64,000 nt of DNA. Source: Lysinibacillus fusiformis. Its GTDB lineage: Bacteria > Bacillota > Bacilli > Bacillales_A > Planococcaceae. Below are positions 57,890 to 64,000 of this stretch, piece by piece. The DNA lies in the NCBI RefSeq assembly GCF_007362955.1, contig NZ_CP041696.1:3038001-3102000 (forward strand), in the 5' to 3' direction. A program made the translations under genes and the position numbers. The notes below the pieces were generated by a model, which saw only the letters and a list, made by a program, of their open reading frames with translations, ran no database searches and was not told where the DNA came from. Position 1 is the stretch's first letter; each line of letters opens with the position of its first letter.

Positions 57890-57960
57890 TGCTTATTATT
57901 TTAGATATCTGAATATTTGATATTTTGATGGGATGAAAAATATGAAAGAGGGGATGTACG

Positions 57961-59391
57961 TTGAGTAAAGGGGAACAACAACAAAATAATTTATTGAACC
58001 GTTCTATGAAAAGTCGCCATTTATTAATGCTATCGCTTGGCGGAGTTATTGGAACTGGTTTATTTTTAAATGTCGGATATACAATCAACCAAGCAGGTCC
58101 TGGCGGGGCATTAATTGGTTATTTGTTTGGTGGTTTCATATTATACATGGTTATGAATTGTCTGGGAGAATTGGCTGTGTATATGCCAGTAACCGGTTCG
58201 TTCCAAACATATGCAACACGTTTTATAAATCCAGCGGCAGGTTTTTCCTTAGGATGGATGTACTTTGTTGGATCTGCAGCCACAGCGGGGGTGGAATTTA
58301 CCGCAGCGGGGATATTGATGCAACATTGGTTTCCCGATATCCCCATTTGGATTTGGTGTGCTGTTTTCATGGTGCTTTTGTTTGTATTAAATGCCCTTAC
58401 GACTAAAGGTTTTGCAGAAGCAGAGTTTTGGTTTGCAAGTATCAAAGTCGTTGCGGTTATAGCTTTTATTGTTATCGGTGCAGCAGCTATATTCGGCTTA
58501 ATCCCGTTGGCGGATCGTCCAACACCTCATTTAACGAACTTAGCTCCAACGGGGTTATTCCCAGCAGGGATCGCTATTATATTTGTGACTATGATGAATG
58601 TTATTTTCTCTTATCAAGGGTCAGAGCTAGTAGGAATTACGGCTGGAGAAACTGAAAATCCAGAAAAGAATATCCCAAGGGCAATACGTACAATTCTTTT
58701 TAGAATTATCGTATTCTATATCGCTTCCATAATCGTATTATCTGCAATCTTTCCAGCATCGGAACTTGGGCTACTAGAAAGTCCTTTCGTAACTTTGATG
58801 AAAATAGCAGGTGTACCTTATGCAGGTGGCATTATGAACTTTGTCATATTGACAGCAATTTTATCAGTTGGTAATTCGTGTCTCTATGCCTCTACACGTT
58901 TACTTTGGTCGATGTCAAAAGAGGGGATGGCACCGAAATTATTTGGGCGTCTAACTAAAAATAAAGTGCCATTAAATGCGCTTATTTTCACGATGCTGTT
59001 CTCCCTTTTATCTTTATTAACGAGTGTGATGGAAGCAGATGCGGTATTTGTTTTACTCATGTCGATTGCAGGAATTGCGGTGACGATTTCATGGATGGGT
59101 ATTGCCACATCACAATTAATGTTCCGCTATCGTTATGTGAAAGCCGGAGGAAAGGTGGCAGACTTGAAATTTAAAACACCTTTTTATCCTCTGATTCCTT
59201 TATTTTGTATTAGCTTTTGTGTACTAATTCTTGTATTTTTGGCATTCGATCCAACGCAACGAATTGGTTTGCTTTACGGCATTGGATTTTTTATAGCTTG
59301 TCTGCTTTTCTATAAATTAAAATTGAGTAAAACGAATACAGCTTCTTCTGAATTTGATTTAAAAAATGAGGAGTCACTTGATTTACAATAA
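57961..59391 (+). CDS. Amino acid permease (APC superfamily)
   Basis: 476 residues, start TTG 57961 with GAGGGGATG upstream. About 12 membrane helices. Family hallmarks: MKSRHLLMLSLGGVIGTGLF at the first helix and SYQGSELVGITAGETENPEK after helix 6. Probable importer of arginine or a related cationic or methylated amino acid, inferred from the hydrolases and RocB around it; the sequence alone gives no specificity. Confidence 0.9.
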   Translation: MSKGEQQQNNLLNRSMKSRHLLMLSLGGVIGTGLFLNVGYTINQAGPGGALIGYLFGGFILYMVMNCLGELAVYMPVTGSFQTYATRFINPAAGFSLGWMYFVGSAATAGVEFTAAGILMQHWFPDIPIWIWCAVFMVLLFVLNALTTKGFAEAEFWFASIKVVAVIAFIVIGAAAIFGLIPLADRPTPHLTNLAPTGLFPAGIAIIFVTMMNVIFSYQGSELVGITAGETENPEKNIPRAIRTILFRIIVFYIASIIVLSAIFPASELGLLESPFVTLMKIAGVPYAGGIMNFVILTAILSVGNSCLYASTRLLWSMSKEGMAPKLFGRLTKNKVPLNALIFTMLFSLLSLLTSVMEADAVFVLLMSIAGIAVTISWMGIATSQLMFRYRYVKAGGKVADLKFKTPFYPLIPLFCISFCVLILVFLAFDPTQRIGLLYGIGFFIACLLFYKLKLSKTNTASSEFDLKNEESLDLQ

Positions 59392-59440
59392 AAATGTATT
59401 GCTCCGAATAAAAAATATATGTATTGGATAAAGGAGAATT

Positions 59441-61048
59441 ATGATGAACAACTATTTATGGAATACACCTGAAAAGCTTCGTGCGTTATTATGCGAAATT
59501 GTGAGCTGGGAAAGTAGAACATTAACAGCAGGGGAACATGAATTTGCCTACAAATTAAAAACTATATTGCAAACGCTTTCTTACTTTAAAGAAAATCCAA
59601 ATCAAATTGAGTTACATGATGCCGGTCTTGGGCGAAATGCTGTAACAGCATTATACAAACATCCGACGGCAACTGAAACAGTTGTACTCATTAGTCATTT
59701 CGACACTGTTCATACGGAAGAGTATGGTGAATTAGAGCTGTTTGCTTTTTATCCTGAAGAGTTGACAAAAAAGCTAATGGAACCAAAATATAAGAAAGAC
59801 TTACCTGAAGCGGCGAGAATCGACTTGGAGTCGGGGAATTATTTATTTGGCCGTGGGACGATGGATATGAAAATGGGGCTTGCCCTACATATGCAATTAC
59901 TTGAAAAGGCATGTATTGAGCAGTGGCCAATTAATCTAATATTAACAGCTGTGCCGGATGAGGAAGTAAACTCTGCTGGTATGCGTGCAGCAGTTGTCGA
60001 ACTTGTAAGATTACGTGAGCAGCATGGCTTAACCTACAAATTATTTTTAAATAGTGAACCTTCTTTTTCACAAGGTCCATCGGATATAAATGAGTATATC
60101 TATTCAGGAACAATTGGTAAAATAATGCCGGCTGCTTTGTTCTATGGAAAAGAGACACATGTAGGCGAACCTTTAAAAGGAATGACGGCGAATTACATTG
60201 CTTCATATATGACACAGTATATGGAGTGGAACCCTATTTTCCGTGAAACAGATCTTGGCGAAAGTACGCCATTGCCAGTATCCTTACAATTAAAGGATCT
60301 GAAAATGGAATATTCCACACAAACACCTTATCGAGCTGCGGCTCTATTCAATGTTTTTATAATGAAACGTACAGCGTCTGACGTGATGGAAATCTTTGAA
60401 CATGTAGCAAAGGAAGCGATGGCGGCTTGTAATATGTATTACAAAGAAATTTGTGAACGTGAGCGAGTAAAGGGTGTTGGGGAAGTAAAAGTGCTTCGTT
60501 ACGAGACGCTTTTAGAGCATGCAGTCAATAAATTAGGTGTTGATGAAGTGCAGTGCATAAAACAAAAAGTACTTAAGAATGATGCTTGGGATGATCGTGA
60601 GAAATCTATACGCATTGTAGATCAACTCATGATTCGCTGCCAAGAACTAACGCCTGCAACAGTATTGTTATATGCACCACCCTACTATCCTGCTATCAAT
60701 TCATCTGATAATGCTCTTGTTATTAAATCTATTGAATTGATGAAAGAAACAGCAAAAACGTTTGATATTGAGATAGAACAAATTCATTATTTTAATGGTA
60801 TTTGTGATTTGAGCTATGTCAACTATGCAGATGATGAAAATGGTTGGGTAGCGTTTGAGCGAAATACGCCTGTTTGGGGTGATACGTACAGTATCCCATT
60901 TGAAGCAATGACAGCGTTAAAAGGTCCCGTGTTGAATGTCGGTCCTTTTGGAAAAGATGCACATCAGAAAACAGAGCGACTACACGTTGACAGTGCATTT
61001 AAGGAAATGCCTGTCATGATTGAAACACTTATAAAGAGCCTAATTTAA
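59441..61048 (+). CDS. rocB: RocB-like M20 family peptidase (arginine utilisation)
   Basis: 535 residues from ATG 59441 or the next ATG at 59444. M20 metallopeptidase motifs: SHFDTVHTEEYGE, GRGTMDMKMGLA and VPDEEVNSAGMR carry the metal ligands and the catalytic Glu. Length and the long middle region fit B. subtilis RocB, whose exact reaction is not known but which belongs to the arginine regulon. Ends the IclR-linked block, with GGAGAA as ribosome site. Confidence 0.88.
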   Translation: MMNNYLWNTPEKLRALLCEIVSWESRTLTAGEHEFAYKLKTILQTLSYFKENPNQIELHDAGLGRNAVTALYKHPTATETVVLISHFDTVHTEEYGELELFAFYPEELTKKLMEPKYKKDLPEAARIDLESGNYLFGRGTMDMKMGLALHMQLLEKACIEQWPINLILTAVPDEEVNSAGMRAAVVELVRLREQHGLTYKLFLNSEPSFSQGPSDINEYIYSGTIGKIMPAALFYGKETHVGEPLKGMTANYIASYMTQYMEWNPIFRETDLGESTPLPVSLQLKDLKMEYSTQTPYRAAALFNVFIMKRTASDVMEIFEHVAKEAMAACNMYYKEICERERVKGVGEVKVLRYETLLEHAVNKLGVDEVQCIKQKVLKNDAWDDREKSIRIVDQLMIRCQELTPATVLLYAPPYYPAINSSDNALVIKSIELMKETAKTFDIEIEQIHYFNGICDLSYVNYADDENGWVAFERNTPVWGDTYSIPFEAMTALKGPVLNVGPFGKDAHQKTERLHVDSAFKEMPVMIETLIKSLI

Positions 61049-61067
61049 TATGTCACATATCGAGAGA

Positions 61068-61098
61068 AAGCTGGTGCTAAAAGTACCGGCTTTTTTTT
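61068..61098 (+). terminator. Terminator of rocB
   Basis: AAGCTGGT (61068-61075) pairs with ACCGGCTT (61085-61092), and the T-run continues to 61098. Confidence 0.85.
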
Positions 61099-61178
61099 GT
61101 ATTCCGCTTCATATCTTTACATTTATTTCAATTAACAGGATAATTTATTTAATGGTATTAAGTAATAAGGAGTGAAAA

Positions 61179-61727
61179 ATGAAAATCGAAAATTTACCTA
61201 TAATTCATTTGCGGGACGTAATGTTAGAGGATGTTGAAGATCGTTATCAATGGTGTTTAGATTCTGAAGTAACAAAACACTTGAATATGCCTGCAAAATA
61301 TCCGCCATATAGCCGTAAGGAAACTAAGAAATGGATTGAAATGTGCATCAATCGCTCAAATGGATACGAACAAAAAGCAATTGTAACGGAGCAAGGTAAA
61401 CATATTGGCTGGGTTGATTTAAAAAATATCGATAAATGAAATGAACATGCAGAATTAGGGATTGCTATCGGAGATAAAAACTATTGGGGCAGAGGTTATG
61501 GCTTATCTGCGATGAATGAAATGCTTGTTTCGGGAATTAGTGAATTAGGGCTTAATAAGATATGGCTTAGAGTAGAAATTGATAATGAACAAGCTATTTA
61601 GTCATATAAACGAATAGGATATATTGAAGAGGGTATTTTAAGACAAGATCGTTTCAGAAAAGGCATCTTTGTTGATCGAATTAGAATGAGTATCCTAAAG
61701 AGTGAATTTCTCAACTTGAATAGATAG
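61179..61727 (+). pseudogene. GNAT acetyltransferase gene with two in-frame stops
   Basis: The frame from ATG 61179 (AAGGAGTG upstream) reads a whole GNAT protein of about 182 codons. It is interrupted by TGA at 61437-61439 and TAG at 61599-61601. After the first stop it continues in frame with HAELGIAIGDKNYWGRGYGL (acetyl-CoA site), after the second with SYKRIGYIEEGILRQDRF, to TAG 61725. No indel is seen, so the loss is recent or one of the stops is a sequencing error. The first product would have 86 residues and no CoA site. Confidence 0.8.
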
Positions 61728-61961
61728 AACCATTAGTATATTTTTTCTTCAGAAACCATAAGACAGTTAGGTTGTCACTATCAACAAATAGAATCAATTC
61801 TATTTTTAGTTCTTTTAAATATAGTTTTAAAATATAATCTATTATTGTCATGTCATCTAGGATATTTAAAGAAAGATTGGGAAGAAGGCTGTTGCTATTC
61901 ACTACTTAGACGATAAATATAGTGAAATGTATTTGAAAGAATGCCCTTAGGAGCGGATATT

Positions 61962-63167
61962 ATGGAAAATCAAGAAAATCTAGCTCTATCTTTACGAAAA
62001 GAAATGATCCAATTGAATTTGAAACGAATGCGAACAGTGGCTTGGACTTTGATGTATATCTCGGCTATCATAACTTTTATTCATTTTGGAGAGGTCTTTT
62101 TCTCAAAAGAGGAAAGAGTGATGGTACCAACCTACATTGCGATTCATACAGTAATGTTTTATATAAATTTAGCTGTCTTACTATTTGTAAAGGATAAAAG
62201 AATACATGTTAGTTCTATAAATATACGTAAATATGAATATATCTTATTAGGCTATCTATATATGACCATTTTATTGATAACGGGTATTACGGTAATGGAT
62301 GTTTTTTACTTTAATCATGCAGCTCTATATGAAGTGTTTTTTCTAGTTATTTGTACCGTATTTGCAGTATCATTGCGTAAAATGATCTGGGCAGTTTTAA
62401 TAACTGTTCCAATTATATTATTAAGTTCTTTTTTGAATTTAGGGATGACGGGGGAAAGTATTAAAGTGATGCTACCAATGTCTCTAATAGTACCGATAGG
62501 CTTAATCATTCAATATCGTATCAATAAAATGCAGAAGCAGTTTATAAAGGAGCATATATTGTTGGCTGAAGAAATGACAAAGTCACAGCAGCTTTCGAAA
62601 TTATTAGCAGAAAAAAATAGTGAACTTACAGAACAAGCACTTCGTGATTCCTTGACAAACTTACCCAACCGTCGTGCTTTTAATAACAGATTGGAACAGA
62701 TTGTGCAGCAACATAATAAACCGAAAGCACTAACATTTATGATTATTGATATTGACTTTTTTAAAAATTTTAACGATTATTACGGTCACTTACATGGGGA
62801 TGCAGCATTGATTAAAGTTGCTGGGCTTTTGGATGAAATTGCAATAAAGTATAATGCATTTGCAGCACGATGGGGAGGAGAAGAGTTTGTCATCGTCAGC
62901 CAACATGCACAGCGTTTTGCAGAACATGTCTGTGAAGAGATTCTAGAGGAAGTGCGTAACTTGAAAATTCGTCATGAACATTCACCAGTAGCTGATGTCG
63001 TAACAGTCAGTATAGGGATGTGCCATGCCAAGGTTCTAAATTTACAACATATTCATACCTGTTGCGAAATAGCCGACCAAGCACTGTATACTGTCAAGCA
63101 AAACAACCGTAACCATTTTCATGTAAAAACAGTAGTTTTCGAAGGAGAACGATGTTTACCTGTATAA
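61962..63167 (+). CDS. Membrane-bound diguanylate cyclase
   Basis: 401 residues from ATG 61962 with TAGGAG 8 bases upstream; an earlier in-frame ATG lacks a site. About six membrane helices fill residues 30-200, then a short coiled coil and a GGDEF domain at about 235-395. The active site reads RWGGEEFVIVS (GGEEF), with LTNLPNRRAF at the domain start and DIDFFKNFNDYYGH for metal binding. The inhibitory RxxD site five residues before GGEEF is absent. It is expected to make cyclic di-GMP in response to a signal at the membrane. Confidence 0.92.
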   Translation: MENQENLALSLRKEMIQLNLKRMRTVAWTLMYISAIITFIHFGEVFFSKEERVMVPTYIAIHTVMFYINLAVLLFVKDKRIHVSSINIRKYEYILLGYLYMTILLITGITVMDVFYFNHAALYEVFFLVICTVFAVSLRKMIWAVLITVPIILLSSFLNLGMTGESIKVMLPMSLIVPIGLIIQYRINKMQKQFIKEHILLAEEMTKSQQLSKLLAEKNSELTEQALRDSLTNLPNRRAFNNRLEQIVQQHNKPKALTFMIIDIDFFKNFNDYYGHLHGDAALIKVAGLLDEIAIKYNAFAARWGGEEFVIVSQHAQRFAEHVCEEILEEVRNLKIRHEHSPVADVVTVSIGMCHAKVLNLQHIHTCCEIADQALYTVKQNNRNHFHVKTVVFEGERCLPV

Positions 63168-63288
63168 TTTTTCCTTTGTAAAGCTGAAAACGTTGATACG
63201 ATGCGCTTTAGGGGCTTCGTAGGTTGCTTAATGTATATCCAAAGTGGTACAATATAGTTTAGTCAAAAAGAGCCAAGGGGGCATTTCT

Positions 63289-63651
63289 ATGTCAATTGAA
63301 TTAAATAACGAATTCGGCCAAATTGATATTTCGACGGATGTACTTGCACAAATTGCTGGTGGCGCTGCTATAGAATGCTACGGTATTGTTGGCATGGCAT
63401 CTAAACATCAAGTTCGTGATGGTCTAACTGATATTTTACGTAAAGAGAACTTTGCTAAAGGTGTTGTTATTCGACAACATGACGAAGATTTACATATTGA
63501 TATGTACATTATTGTTAGTTACGGGACGAAGATTTCGGAAGTTGCTTATCAAGTACAATCGAAAGTGAAATATACAGTTGATAAAACATTAGGTATGAGC
63601 GTGAAATCTGTCAATATTTTTGTGCAGGGCGTTCGTGTAGCGAATGTGTAA
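63289..63651 (+). CDS. yloU: Asp23/Gls24 family envelope stress protein YloU
   Basis: 120 residues from ATG 63289 (AAGGGGGCA upstream), the same length as B. subtilis YloU. Typical pieces: GQIDISTDVLAQIAGGAAIE, CYGIVGMASKHQVRDGL, and IDMYIIVSYGTKISEVAYQV. Found next to fakA in many Firmicutes. In B. subtilis it follows rpmB closely; here a block of about 10 kb separates them. Confidence 0.93.
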   Translation: MSIELNNEFGQIDISTDVLAQIAGGAAIECYGIVGMASKHQVRDGLTDILRKENFAKGVVIRQHDEDLHIDMYIIVSYGTKISEVAYQVQSKVKYTVDKTLGMSVKSVNIFVQGVRVANV

Positions 63652-63669
63652 GAGGAGGAACAAAATCGA

Positions 63670-64000
63670 ATGCAGTCATTAGACGGATTAAAATTTGCAG
63701 AGATGGTGCAAATGGGAGCACATCATCTATTCCAAAATGCAAATTATGTAGATTCATTAAATGTATTCCCAGTACCAGATGGTGATACAGGAACAAACAT
63801 GAACTTATCGATGACATCTGGGGCAAAAGAAACGGAACTTCAAGCATCAGAAAATATCGGGAAAACGGCACAAGCTTTATCAAAAGGCTTACTTATGGGT
63901 GCACGAGGGAATTCTGGGGTTATCTTATCTCAGCTTTTCCGTGGATTTGGTAAATTTATTGAAAAAGAAGCTACAATCAATGCTAAAGGTTTTGCAAATG
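63670..64000 (+). CDS. fakA: Fatty acid kinase catalytic subunit FakA/YloV (DAK domain), 5' part
   Basis: First 110 codons only; the gene runs past the window end. [20 protein letters not shown], then [17 protein letters not shown] (Asp residues for Mg-ATP), and [19 protein letters not shown] are the DhaL/DAK domain. With FakB it phosphorylates fatty acids for lipid synthesis. Ribosome site AGAGGAGGAA. Confidence 0.93.
   Translation, partial: MQSLDGLKFAEMVQMGAHHLFQNANYVDSLNVFPVPDGDTGTNMNLSMTSGAKETELQASENIGKTAQALSKGLLMGARGNSGVILSQLFRGFGKFIEKEATINAKGFAN

Overview
The window looks like a chromosomal segment of a low-GC, endospore-forming member of the Bacillales, most like Lysinibacillus or a close relative. 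This is inferred from strong AGGAGG-type ribosome binding sites, a spoVM gene, and gene order matching the Bacillus subtilis pyr and yloA-yloV (rqcH to fakA) neighbourhoods. No tRNA, rRNA or CRISPR array was seen.

Layout. (1) 1-4345: end of the pyrimidine operon (carB 3' part, pyrK, pyrD, pyrF, pyrE). (2) 4423-5067: a decayed IS3-type element and a fragment of a metallo-beta-lactamase-fold gene. (3) 5957-24656: three complete peptide ABC importers. Two related operons lie on the plus strand (order ATPase, ATPase, permease, permease, binding protein, and then ATPase, ATPase, binding protein, permease, permease). The third is a canonical oppABCDF on the minus strand. CodY-like boxes and closely similar promoters precede the first two, which suggests nutrient-responsive control. 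(4) About 25430-26105: a decayed DDE transposase. (5) 26591-33392: a very AT-rich azole-peptide (TOMM / linear azole-containing RiPP) cluster. It has two Cys/Gly-rich precursor genes, a McbB-like E1/leader-binding protein, a SagB/McbC-type dehydrogenase, two different YcaO proteins and an ABC exporter. This is the most interesting part of the window. (6) 34059-35744: a chemoreceptor gene. (7) 36003-52959: housekeeping genes in B. subtilis order: rqcH, yicC, gmk, rpoZ, coaBC, priA, def, fmt, rsmB, rlmN, prpC, prkC, rsgA, rpe, thiN, spoVM, then rpmB on the minus strand. yloB and remA are missing from their usual places, and the CoaB half of coaBC is short and unlike the family. (8) 53648-63167: an accessory block containing an AraC-type regulator, an acetyltransferase, an IclR-regulated arginine/methylarginine utilisation operon (two DDAH-family hydrolases, an amino acid permease, RocB), a broken acetyltransferase gene and a diguanylate cyclase. 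(9) 63289-64000: core order resumes with yloU and the start of fakA.

Two copies of a structured dispersed repeat (11780-12011 minus, 37978-38300 plus) share several hairpins with compensatory base changes. How the parts work together: the three importers would supply peptides and amino acids when CodY repression is lifted. The azole cluster would make, modify and export one or two peptides. The arginine block would turn N-methylarginines or arginine derivatives into usable nitrogen. Functional assignments rest on motif recognition by eye; no database search was run.
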